The notes under the pieces were generated by a model. It saw nothing but the letters and a program-made list of their open reading frames with translations, was not told where the DNA came from and ran no database searches. A program made the position numbers and the translations under genes. This document shows, piece after piece, positions 27,299 to 37,050 of a stretch of DNA of 64,000 bases (position 1 is the stretch's first letter; the number at the start of each line of letters is the position of its first letter). The stretch is from NCBI RefSeq assembly GCF_000153805.1, contig NZ_DS022298.1, positions 2,221,035-2,285,034 of the forward strand, given 5' to 3'. This stretch comes from Synechococcus sp. BL107 (lineage in GTDB: Bacteria > Cyanobacteriota > Cyanobacteriia > PCC-6307 > Cyanobiaceae).

Positions 27299-28714
27299 GT
27301 GATCTCTCCGGATGTGCTGAAACTCAGCCAGCTTCTTCTTGGATTGGCAGTCCTTTGTGGCTGCAGCCAACGCGGGATGTTGATTGGAGCGGCTTCCATC
27401 AAGCAGCTCAACGTTCCAGACGCAATCGCAGTTGGATTCAACCACCATCAGCACAATCGTTACCAGTCCCCGATCACGGGCGGGTGGCGCGATGGCGACG
27501 ACATTGAGCAGATCTTGGTACAAGCCATTGAGCTTGCCCAATACGAAATTTTGCTCGCCGTTCAAGAGCTATCGACGCCAACGATTGCAGACGCACTCAT
27601 CGCTGCCAAGCGTCGCGGGGTGACTGTTCAGGTGATTCTTGAAAACAACTACAGCACCCCCTGGACGGAACAAACACCAAGCCAACTCAAGCCCCATCAA
27701 CGCCAACGCTGGTATCAGCTGGAGCAGCTAGCTGATCAAAACGGAGACGGAATAACAACTTCAGAGGAAGCCCAACAGGGTGATGCCATTGGGTTGCTGC
27801 GAGGGCATCGCATCCCAATCCTGGACGACACAGACGACGGCAGTCGCGGGAGCGGATTAATGCATCACAAATTTGTGGTGATTGATCGGATGGTGGTTCT
27901 CACCGGAAGTACCAATTTCACCCGTTCAGGCATGCACGGCGATGCCAACCGAATCAAAACACGCGGCAATGTGAATCACATCCTGCGATTCAAAAGCCAT
28001 GCGTTGGCAGAACTGTTTCGGCAAGAATTTGAAACCATGTGGGGAGATGGACCGGGGGGAAAGATGGACAGCCGCTTTGGCCTCCAAAAAGAATCCGCTG
28101 GCGTCCGCACAGCGATGGTGGGTGCAACCCGCGTGGATGTGTTGTTTGCACCGCACCGAAAACGCGACCTCAACCATGGATTGAACTGGATCGAACAACA
28201 GTTGGACGAGGCTGGCAAAACCATCGACATGGCCTTGTTTGTGTTTACGGCACAACAACTCGCTGATGCACTTCAACGGAGGGTGAATGCTGGGCTGCAG
28301 ATTCGGCTGATTGCCGATCCAAGCTTCGCGAGCCGTTCATTTTCAGAAGTGCTCGATCTTCTTGGCGTGGCTTTACCGGATCGCAACTGCAAACTTGAAC
28401 AAGACAATCAACCCTTCAACAAAGGCCTCAAGGGCGTAGGAACCCCACGCCTCGCCCGGGGCGACAAGTTGCATCACAAGTTCGCCGTGATCGACAACCA
28501 CAAAGTGATCACAGGATCCTTCAATTGGAGCCCCTCCGCTGCTCACACCAACGACGAGACCCTGCTGGTGATCCACTCACCGAAGCTTGCTGCGCATTTC
28601 ACCCGTGAAATGGATCGCCTTTGGGACACCGCTGAACTGGGGATCACACCACACATCCAGCGCAAACTCGACCGTCAACGGATCCGCTGCGGGGATGGGG
28701 TGGAGAGGGAGTAA
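27299..28714 (+). CDS. Phospholipase D-like lipoprotein with embedded EF-hand-like loop
   Basis: A 471-residue PLD-superfamily protein. The N-terminus LLLGLAVLCGC is a lipoprotein signal with lipid Cys22. Two HKD motifs are complete: HHKFVVID (His189, Lys191, Asp196, followed by GSTNF) and HHKFAVID (His392, Lys394, Asp399, followed by GSFNW), so the catalytic pair is intact. Residues 146-157, DQNGDGITTSEE, match an EF-hand calcium loop between strands of the first half. Members hydrolyse phosphodiesters of lipids or nucleic acids; the substrate is unknown. Start GTG at 27299, with GTG at 27314 as an alternative. Confidence 0.88.
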   Translation: MISPDVLKLSQLLLGLAVLCGCSQRGMLIGAASIKQLNVPDAIAVGFNHHQHNRYQSPITGGWRDGDDIEQILVQAIELAQYEILLAVQELSTPTIADALIAAKRRGVTVQVILENNYSTPWTEQTPSQLKPHQRQRWYQLEQLADQNGDGITTSEEAQQGDAIGLLRGHRIPILDDTDDGSRGSGLMHHKFVVIDRMVVLTGSTNFTRSGMHGDANRIKTRGNVNHILRFKSHALAELFRQEFETMWGDGPGGKMDSRFGLQKESAGVRTAMVGATRVDVLFAPHRKRDLNHGLNWIEQQLDEAGKTIDMALFVFTAQQLADALQRRVNAGLQIRLIADPSFASRSFSEVLDLLGVALPDRNCKLEQDNQPFNKGLKGVGTPRLARGDKLHHKFAVIDNHKVITGSFNWSPSAAHTNDETLLVIHSPKLAAHFTREMDRLWDTAELGITPHIQRKLDRQRIRCGDGVERE

Positions 28715-28776
28715 GAAACCTAAGAGGAGGTCAGAGTGGCTTGATCTAAATTCCTAAATCAGCCAATCCCTAGGTC

Positions 28777-29748
28777 ATGAAAACTGTTGTTGGCATCCTC
28801 ACCGCAGGCTCATTGCTGCTCACAGCAGGCTGTGCAGAACTTCAAGAACTTGCTGAGGAGTACAAGGCAGAGCAGGCAGCGGAAGAAGCAAGCAGAAATC
28901 GCATCAGAACTCTCGACTTGGATCAACCGGTCGCCAGCCTGAGCGTTGAAGCGATCGCAGAGGAATTCGATGCCAACTCCGTTATGGCAGAGAATAAATA
29001 TATGAATCAACCAGTTGAGCTCAGTGGATCAATCGGGAGTATTGACGACTCACTATTTGACGAGAAAAATATCAGCATCACCATCACGGGTGGTGAATAC
29101 AGCTTCTCTTCAGTGAGCTGCACAAAACCACGCAATGCACCCGAAGTCCGAGAACTTCGCAAAGGCATGAGGGTTGCCGTTCGCGGTGTTGTCACCTCAG
29201 AAGAAATGGGAGTGGGTCTGTCCCGTTGCAAGTTCTGGCTGGTCTCTGAGGATCGGTGGATCGGAGACGACCAGAAAAAAAAAGAAGAAAAGAGCCAAAA
29301 ACAACAAACGACCAAGACTCAATCCCTACAGAGATCCTTCAATAATCGCCAAGAGGAATCTACGGATAGAAACGACAACAATGAACTCGGGCAAGGAAAG
29401 ACACGCTTTGACTCGTCAACAACAATAGATACTGCAATCTATATGACTCAAGAATGGGTAGAAGCAATGTCTAACAACGATACTCAACGAGCATCTAAAT
29501 ATATGACCGGGGCTGCTGAACGAATGTATGATCCTGCATTCTTCAGGCAATTCGAACGGGTCAATGTTTCAAATCTGACTGTCGATAGCGTAAGTGGGTC
29601 TTTTATCAACCTTAATGGGATTATGACCTTTGTCTATCCAGATGGATCAGTTCAAAAAGAGACGAGGACCTTCACCATCTATTCCAAGGATGGATCAGCA
29701 GTCGTTACAAATACTGAGTTTGGCAAGGTTGTTGATCCTAGAAACTAA
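28777..29748 (+). CDS. Lipoprotein with OB-fold (tRNA_anti-like) and NTF2-like regions
   Basis: A 323-residue predicted lipoprotein (lipobox TAGC at residues 16-19). Residues about 55-165 resemble the tRNA_anti-like OB fold seen in exported bacterial proteins (EEFDANSVMAENKYMNQPVELSGSI in pieces, then GMRVAVRGVVTSEE and LSRCKFW). A Lys/Gln/Asn-rich linker (KKKEEKSQKQQTTKTQ) leads to a C-terminal domain (TQEWVEAMSNNDTQRASKYM) that looks NTF2/DUF4864-like. Function unknown. The gene is AT-richer than its neighbours, especially in the second half, and starts an AT-rich stretch, which suggests transfer or relaxed selection. Confidence 0.78.
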   Translation: MKTVVGILTAGSLLLTAGCAELQELAEEYKAEQAAEEASRNRIRTLDLDQPVASLSVEAIAEEFDANSVMAENKYMNQPVELSGSIGSIDDSLFDEKNISITITGGEYSFSSVSCTKPRNAPEVRELRKGMRVAVRGVVTSEEMGVGLSRCKFWLVSEDRWIGDDQKKKEEKSQKQQTTKTQSLQRSFNNRQEESTDRNDNNELGQGKTRFDSSTTIDTAIYMTQEWVEAMSNNDTQRASKYMTGAAERMYDPAFFRQFERVNVSNLTVDSVSGSFINLNGIMTFVYPDGSVQKETRTFTIYSKDGSAVVTNTEFGKVVDPRN

Positions 29749-30082
29749 GGGCGTGAAAGCACAAGTCATTAGGTTCGTGAGAAGAAAACAACAGACATCG
29801 GAGCAGAACTAGGTTACGACAAAATCAAAAAGCATACGATTCTTGATACAGAGCGGGAAGACACATTTAAATCGTGATGCGTCTTCTGGAAAAGCGGGAT
29901 TGTCGAAATCTTATCTCAAGACGAAGGACAGAACTCGAAACACAACAGGCGCCTGGACTCAAACAGACGAAAACAAAATGATTACATTTAAAACAGGCTC
30001 AATCACTATTTTTCCAAGCTTAGCGCCAAAGGTTAATTAAGAGAATCACACAATCTTCTAGATCAATTCTTCGATAGCAATT
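29749..30082. other. AT-rich intergenic region with a doubtful small ORF
   Basis: No recognised gene. A plus-strand frame at 29843-30040 could encode 65 residues ending MITFKTGSITIFPSLAPKVN, with no similarity I can name and no clear ribosome site. Base composition is lower in GC than the flanks. It may hold remnants of degraded genes. Confidence 0.5.
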
Positions 30083-30511
30083 TTGCACGGAACGAATCGT
30101 GCCCAGGCATTAGGGATTACATTCAGTAAATCTCAAAGCCAGTGGAAAATCAATGGTGATTCAACATTGCTACAGCTCGAGAGAGAGGTACATCAACAAG
30201 CTCGTCTAACAGGGAAATCGCAGCTAAGAATCGAAGTCAATGGCTGGATTAAATACCCTCTTTTCAATCCGGCACCGCCAAGCTGGGTCGTGGGCAGTTC
30301 AAATATTTCTAGCGAGCGACATCATATTCAATGTCTAAAAAAGCAAATCATTGATGCTTGTCTATGCCCACTCAGCAATCTGCCTGGCGAAGCACAAAAT
30401 CTAGAAATAATTCCACTCAAACTACCTGCAAACTCAGCCCTAGTGGTGCTCAAAAAAAATGTACACCAAGAGAAAGTTCAGACTCTCGCTAGAATACTCT
30501 TGCAAAACTAG
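30083..30511 (+). CDS. Orphan hypothetical protein
   Basis: A 142-residue frame starting TTG at 30083, with WKINGDSTLLQLEREVHQQA, YPLFNPAPPSWVVG and a C-terminal LVVLKKNVHQEKVQTLARIL. It reads as a plausible soluble protein but no family is recognised, the start lacks a clear ribosome site, and composition is AT-rich. It could be a 3' remnant of a longer gene. Confidence 0.45.
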   Translation: MHGTNRAQALGITFSKSQSQWKINGDSTLLQLEREVHQQARLTGKSQLRIEVNGWIKYPLFNPAPPSWVVGSSNISSERHHIQCLKKQIIDACLCPLSNLPGEAQNLEIIPLKLPANSALVVLKKNVHQEKVQTLARILLQN

Positions 30512-30639
30512 TCAAAAAAATACATCTATATAAGAATGCAATTCCGACACCCATCAACTACAATATTTGATAAGGAATAGAAATAAAACCACTGATACAC
30601 ATCAATCGATTGAGACAAGCGTCAGGGCAGAATGGGGCC

Positions 30640-31014
30640 ATGAACGTGACGCTTCCGAGTCGAACACTGCTGCTCCTTGCCCTGGCAGCACCCCTACAAG
30701 CCGCTCCGACCTATGTGCCTTGGCCAAGCCAAGGTGTATTGAAAACGCTGCAAAAAGAGGCCTTTCTCTGTTCGCTGAACAACAGCCCAGACCAGTGCGA
30801 ACGTGCACGCCAAGGTGCCGATGAGCTGATGGATCACCCGCGTCTCCCGGCGATTTGCAAAGACGTTCTTTGGAGACTCGTCAAGGAATCGCGTGTAGCA
30901 GCAACCAATAGCTTCCAACGTCGCGATGCGATTGATCAGCCCGCACGCCGTCTAATCGGGGTGTGTAGCGAACCAATCAAACCATCCAAAAAGCCTGCTC
31001 TCACTCGCACCTAA
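30640..31014 (+). CDS. Exported small protein of unknown function
   Basis: A 124-residue protein with a good signal peptide (TLLLLALAAPLQAAP, cleavage after QAA) and mature cysteines in FLCSLNN, DQCERAR, AICKDV and GVCSEP that could make two disulfides. ATG at 30640 is preferred to the upstream TTG because it begins directly before the signal. No named domain is recognised; GC content returns to the window's usual level here. Confidence 0.75.
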   Translation: MNVTLPSRTLLLLALAAPLQAAPTYVPWPSQGVLKTLQKEAFLCSLNNSPDQCERARQGADELMDHPRLPAICKDVLWRLVKESRVAATNSFQRRDAIDQPARRLIGVCSEPIKPSKKPALTRT

Positions 31015-31066
31015 TCGATCACGATCCATGAACGGTGCCGCTGCCAGACGCATGGCGTACTGAAAT

Positions 31067-31108
31067 GAGACCTCTTGAAGGAAACCTCTTCAAAGAAACC
31101 TGTTGTGA
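31067..31108 (+). repeat. Three imperfect 14-bp tandem repeats
   Basis: GAGACCTCTTGAAG, GAAACCTCTTCAAA and GAAACCTGTTGTGA follow each other without gaps between two small exported-protein genes. Copies 1 and 2 differ at three positions; copy 3 is more diverged. Confidence 0.6.
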
Positions 31109-31132
31109 AAGCAACCGTCGATCCCCTGGGTT

Positions 31133-31486
31133 TTAGGGCGCTGTGGTTGATGGCTCGAGCATCAACAGCAGTTGCGTCGAGGTGGTCATCATCTCTCCCA
31201 TGCTGAGCTCGTTTTCCTCGCCAGCAATGCTGGAGGCCATCACACAGACCGACGTCTCGAGGCCCGCGACATCACAGCTATTGGACAACTGAACGATGGC
31301 ATTGGAAAGCTTGCCCCTCAGGCACTCTTCTGTTCCCGCCTGCTTCAACACAGCATTGGCGGCTATCAACGCATCACTGGAGGCCTGCTCGAAGGGAATG
31401 GCCCGCTTCCAAGACTGAGACGATGCCTGCACAGCCGAACCAGCGACCACGCAACCCAACAGCAGCATCAGAAGCGATCGGGACAT
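31133..31486 (-). CDS. Exported small protein with four cysteines
   Basis: A 117-residue protein with a signal peptide (LLMLLLGCVVAGSAVQA) and mature cysteines in EECLRG, NSCDVAG and SVCVMAS. The rest is helical with no membrane segment. No family is recognised. It is convergent with the other small exported protein and divergent from pgm. Confidence 0.72.
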   Translation of the reverse strand: MSRSLLMLLLGCVVAGSAVQASSQSWKRAIPFEQASSDALIAANAVLKQAGTEECLRGKLSNAIVQLSNSCDVAGLETSVCVMASSIAGEENELSMGEMMTTSTQLLLMLEPSTTAP

Positions 31487-31568
31487 AGCTCGAGGAAATT
31501 TCCAGGACTCGAGGGTAGCGACGTCAACTGGTCGGCTCCACCTCGGACAATGCCGATCCTGGGTTTAG

Positions 31569-33254
<1,686 letters not shown>

Positions 33255-33279
33255 TCCTGATGAATTGAACCTGATCAAT

Positions 33280-33323
33280 CCATCCAACAAGCTCAGCGTT
33301 TCACGCGCTGAGCTTGTTGATGG
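33280..33323. terminator. Long hairpin between pgm and the convergent operon
   Basis: CAACAAGCTCAGCG (33285-33298) pairs perfectly with CGCTGAGCTTGTTG (33306-33319), loop TTTCACG; with one bulged base the stem gains four more pairs. One arm and loop encode the last residues of the minus-strand gene ending at 33293. There is no T-run on either side, so it may act as a 3' stability element or bidirectional stop. Confidence 0.6.
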
Positions 33324-33583
33324 CGATAGATCGGATCCGATGCGTCCTCCTGGAGTTGACGCATCGACTCGATCGCAAAACCACCGAGCCCACCAGAGGC
33401 AATCACCATTAAGTAAAAAAGCCTAAGGCGAAGAATATCGATCTCTGCGGGGGTGTTCTCGATCAAAACTTTGAGGAAGTAAGCCACAGCCGCACCCAGG
33501 GCACAACCGATCGCCAAAGCCACTAGTGCACGGGAGCCACTGAAGGGCTTTCGGCTATCGAACTCACTTTTTGAAGTCGGCAT
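33293..33583 (-). CDS. Small membrane protein, last gene of RND operon
   Basis: A 96-residue protein with two hydrophobic helices (ALVALAIGCALGAAVAYFLK and LFYLMVIASGGLGGFAIES) and polar ends. Its ATG overlaps the stop of the RND pump gene by one base, so it is translated from the same message. No named family; it could be an accessory to the pump. Its final codons form one arm of the hairpin described at 33280-33323. Confidence 0.78.
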   Translation of the reverse strand: MPTSKSEFDSRKPFSGSRALVALAIGCALGAAVAYFLKVLIENTPAEIDILRLRLFYLMVIASGGLGGFAIESMRQLQEDASDPIYRHQQAQRVKR

Positions 33584-36500
33584 TAGCTGGGCAAGGGAGT
33601 CGATTGAACCTGAACGGTCTGGCCACCATCGCCATCACCTCCTTCGGGAGGTTTGGCATCGGCCTGCCCCAGAAGGGATTTCATCACCACGTAAAACACG
33701 GGCACAACAAGGGTGGACAGGAATGTGGCCACCAACAATCCGCCAAACACCACCAAACCAAGAGACGACTGACTCTGCGCACCGGCACCGCTGGCCAACA
33801 TCAGAGGGAGGAAACCTGTGAGGGAGGAGATAGCCGTCATCAAAATTGGTCTGAGTCGTGACTTCGCCGAGAACTTCGCCGCTTCTAAGGCCGACTCTCC
33901 TTCACCCATTTTTTGATTGGCGAGATCGACGATCAAAATGGCGTTACCGCCAGCAAGACCGATCAACATCACCAGACCGACTTGGGCGTAAATATTGAGA
34001 ACCTGGCCTGCAGCACCAAGGAACACCAGAGCACCGAGAAGTGCAGTGGGCACCGTAAGCAAGATAATGATTGGATCGCTGTAGCTTTCATATTGCGCGG
34101 AAAGAACCAAGAACACCGCCAAGATTCCGAGGGCGAAGATCACAACTGCCAAGGAACCAGCTTTCACTTCCTCCCTTGAAATACCGGTCCAATCGAAGCC
34201 CAAGCCCTGGAAGTTTCCTTGGTTAAAAATTTGCTTCATGGCACCAATCGCCTGGCCAGAACTATTACCCGCATTCGGTGTTCCTTCCACCTTGATGGAG
34301 CGATACAGATTGAAATGGGGAATCACACTTGGACCAACGGTCTGCTTCACGGTGAAGAACTCAGACAATGGAACCTGCTCACCTTTGTTATTACCGACGT
34401 AAATCGACGACAGCTTTTGGGGAGTTGCACGGCTCACATCATTCGCCTGGACATAGACGCGACGAACCTTTCCTTCTTGGAACGTGTCGTTCACATAGGC
34501 ACCACCAAAATTCACACTGAAGGCCGACATCGCCGTTCCAAAGTCGACACCGACAGAGGCCATCTGGTCACGGTCCACATCAATTTTGTATTGAGGTGCC
34601 TGCGGCGAGAAGAGGGAATAAACCCGATTCAAAATCGGATTGCTATTCCCCGCCTGCATGATTTGTTGGGCAGTACCAAAGAATTCGTTTAGTGAATACA
34701 CACCACTGCTCTGATCGAGAAGCTGGAACTCGAATCCACCTCCAGTTCCGTATCCGGGAATCGAGGGAGGCTCCACCACAAATACCCGTCCTCCATCAAT
34801 CGCCCCATACATCTTCTGATTGAGGCGCTTCACAATTGCAGCAACGGAATGATCCTTCCCAGGCCTTTCATCCCAATGCTTCATGCCAATAAAGAAGAGA
34901 CCCTTATTTGGAGCGTTGCCATCAAGGCTGGCGCCACTAAACAATGCAGCAGAAGAAATATCCTCTTCGGAGCGCATCACCTCAGCCACTTGACGGTTGA
35001 TCGCCAAAGTTTTTTCGTTTGAAACACCATCAGGTGCTTGAACAAAGCCGATGGCATAGCCCTGATCCTCAATCGGTACGAAGCCACCAGGGATACGCGT
35101 GAAGGCAAAACCTGTGAGCAAAATGCCCACACCCAAGGCGGCCATCACGATGGGACGTGCCTTGAGAACCATGTCGAGCACCGTGGCGTAACGCTTCTCA
35201 AATCCGCTGTAAAAGCGATTGAAATTGGTGAAGATCACCGGAACAAAACCTCCCACCACAAAACCGATCACCGTGAACAACACCACGGGAATTGGATTGG
35301 AGAAGAGCACCCCAGTGGAGATCAAACCGACGGCCGCCCCGCCAGCGGCAACGGGAAGACGCAAGGGAAGCCCCGTGATTTGTGAGGCGATGAAACCAAC
35401 CAAGGCACCCACTGCCATGGGGATTAGGGCAGCAATGGCACCATTGCCAGCACTTAAGAGGCCATACACAAAGCCCAGCGTTACCCCAGCGATGGCGTAC
35501 TGATGACGCGTGAGCTCCTTTGTTTCACGCGATAACAACAACGCCGACAACATTGGAGAGAATGTGAGGGCGTTGAACGTAGAAATACCGATGGAAAATA
35601 AGATCGTTGCTGCAAACTGCTTGTAAATAGTTCCCGTTGCACCTGGGAAAAACAACACTGGCAAGAACACTGCCATCTTCACTAACGATGTAGCAATCAC
35701 GGCACCAAATAACTCATCCATCGTTTCGATGGCGGCCTGGACCGACGTCAAACCCTCCGCTTTTTTCGCAGAGGTGTCTTCAACAACGGTGATGGCATCA
35801 TCCACCACCAAACCAGTTGCGAGAACCAAACCAAACAAGGTGAGCTGGTTAAGCGAGAAACCAAAGGCCAGAACCAGGGCGAAGGTTCCGATCAAGGCCA
35901 CTGGAATCGCGATGGCAGGCACAAGGGTTGCTTTCCAGTTCTGCAAAAACAGGAAGAGGATCAACACCACCAGAATCACGGCATCCCGCAGGGAATTCGT
36001 CACGCCTTTGATCGACTGACTAATGAAGTCGGTTGTGTCGTAAATCTTCTGAACACCAAGGCCAACAGGAAGAGTTTTCTCAAACTCTTCCAACACATTT
36101 TTCACGCCATTGGACACTTCAATCGCGTTACTTCCGGATAGCTGATAAATAGCAATACCAACAGAAGGAGTTCCATTGATATCCATTGCATCGATACCAT
36201 AGGTTTCACCACCAAGCTCAACCCGACCAACATCTTTCAAACGAACAAGGCCACCATCGCCTGTCGAACGAAGAACGATATTTTCAAATTCTTGCGTGGT
36301 CGTTAAACGGCCTTGAAGTTGCACCGTAAATGTGAATTCCTGACCTTCAGGCGCAGGTGATCCACCAATCTTTCCTGCAGGAACCAATCGGTTTTGACTC
36401 TTTAGCTGATTGACAATGTCTGTGGCCGAAAGATTATTCGCCACCAATTTGTCAGGATCAAGCCAAAGACGAAAGGCAATCTTGCGGTTACCAAAATAGG

Positions 36501-37041
36501 TAACGTCACCAACACCCTTCACCCTTTTTACATTGTCAGTTAGATTCTTATCGAGATAGCCACTAATTGTTTCAACAGAATACTGGGTCTGACTTGGATC
36601 TTCGTTTACAAAGTTATAAACAAGCAGGATTGAATTTGATGCTTTATTAACCGTAACGCCCGACTTTCTCACTTCTTCTGGCAGCTGGGGCTCCGCCAAA
36701 GACACCCGGTTTTGCACATTCACTTGATTGATATTTCCATCAGTTCCACTGTCGAAAGACACTGAAATCGAACTCACACCATCAGACGAGCTCGTGGATG
36801 TGATGTAATCCATCTTCTCCACACCGTTGATCTGCTGCTCCAGCACAGAGGTGACACCCTGCTCCACAGCCACGGCATCTGCCCCCACATAGGTGGACTG
36901 AACCTTCACAGTGGGCGGCGCGATATCCGGCAGGTTTTCAATCGGGAGGATTGGAATTGCGATTAAACCGACAATCACAATCAGAAGGCTGCAGACCGTA
37001 CTGAGAACAGGCCTGGTGATGAAATTATTAGAAGCAGACAT
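33583..37041 (-). CDS. RND efflux pump (HAE1/AcrB type) with extra membrane segment block
   Basis: A 1152-residue inner-membrane drug/proton antiporter. The N-terminus has RPVLSTVCSLLIVIVGLIAI and NLPDIAPPTV; the proton-relay motif GLVVDDAITVVED in TM4 keeps both Asp residues; the C-terminal half has IPGGFVPIEDQGYAIGF and ends with the last TMs. Between TM6 and TM7 (bases about 35235-35512) there is an extra block of about 85 residues with roughly four hydrophobic stretches, absent from the usual 1030-1050-residue AcrB. Adaptor gene lies nine bases upstream. Exported substrate unknown. Confidence 0.94.
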   Translation of the reverse strand: MSASNNFITRPVLSTVCSLLIVIVGLIAIPILPIENLPDIAPPTVKVQSTYVGADAVAVEQGVTSVLEQQINGVEKMDYITSTSSSDGVSSISVSFDSGTDGNINQVNVQNRVSLAEPQLPEEVRKSGVTVNKASNSILLVYNFVNEDPSQTQYSVETISGYLDKNLTDNVKRVKGVGDVTYFGNRKIAFRLWLDPDKLVANNLSATDIVNQLKSQNRLVPAGKIGGSPAPEGQEFTFTVQLQGRLTTTQEFENIVLRSTGDGGLVRLKDVGRVELGGETYGIDAMDINGTPSVGIAIYQLSGSNAIEVSNGVKNVLEEFEKTLPVGLGVQKIYDTTDFISQSIKGVTNSLRDAVILVVLILFLFLQNWKATLVPAIAIPVALIGTFALVLAFGFSLNQLTLFGLVLATGLVVDDAITVVEDTSAKKAEGLTSVQAAIETMDELFGAVIATSLVKMAVFLPVLFFPGATGTIYKQFAATILFSIGISTFNALTFSPMLSALLLSRETKELTRHQYAIAGVTLGFVYGLLSAGNGAIAALIPMAVGALVGFIASQITGLPLRLPVAAGGAAVGLISTGVLFSNPIPVVLFTVIGFVVGGFVPVIFTNFNRFYSGFEKRYATVLDMVLKARPIVMAALGVGILLTGFAFTRIPGGFVPIEDQGYAIGFVQAPDGVSNEKTLAINRQVAEVMRSEEDISSAALFSGASLDGNAPNKGLFFIGMKHWDERPGKDHSVAAIVKRLNQKMYGAIDGGRVFVVEPPSIPGYGTGGGFEFQLLDQSSGVYSLNEFFGTAQQIMQAGNSNPILNRVYSLFSPQAPQYKIDVDRDQMASVGVDFGTAMSAFSVNFGGAYVNDTFQEGKVRRVYVQANDVSRATPQKLSSIYVGNNKGEQVPLSEFFTVKQTVGPSVIPHFNLYRSIKVEGTPNAGNSSGQAIGAMKQIFNQGNFQGLGFDWTGISREEVKAGSLAVVIFALGILAVFLVLSAQYESYSDPIIILLTVPTALLGALVFLGAAGQVLNIYAQVGLVMLIGLAGGNAILIVDLANQKMGEGESALEAAKFSAKSRLRPILMTAISSLTGFLPLMLASGAGAQSQSSLGLVVFGGLLVATFLSTLVVPVFYVVMKSLLGQADAKPPEGGDGDGGQTVQVQSTPLPS

Positions 37042-37050
37042 CGTTCAACC

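Noticed and set aside
29843..30040. 65-residue plus-strand ORF
   Set aside because: No ribosome site, no recognisable relative, AT-rich context; kept only as a note in the intergenic entry.
33583..37041. Long antisense frames within the RND pump
   Set aside because: Several plus-strand frames up to 157 codons exist, but they are shadows of a well-supported gene and have no ribosome sites.
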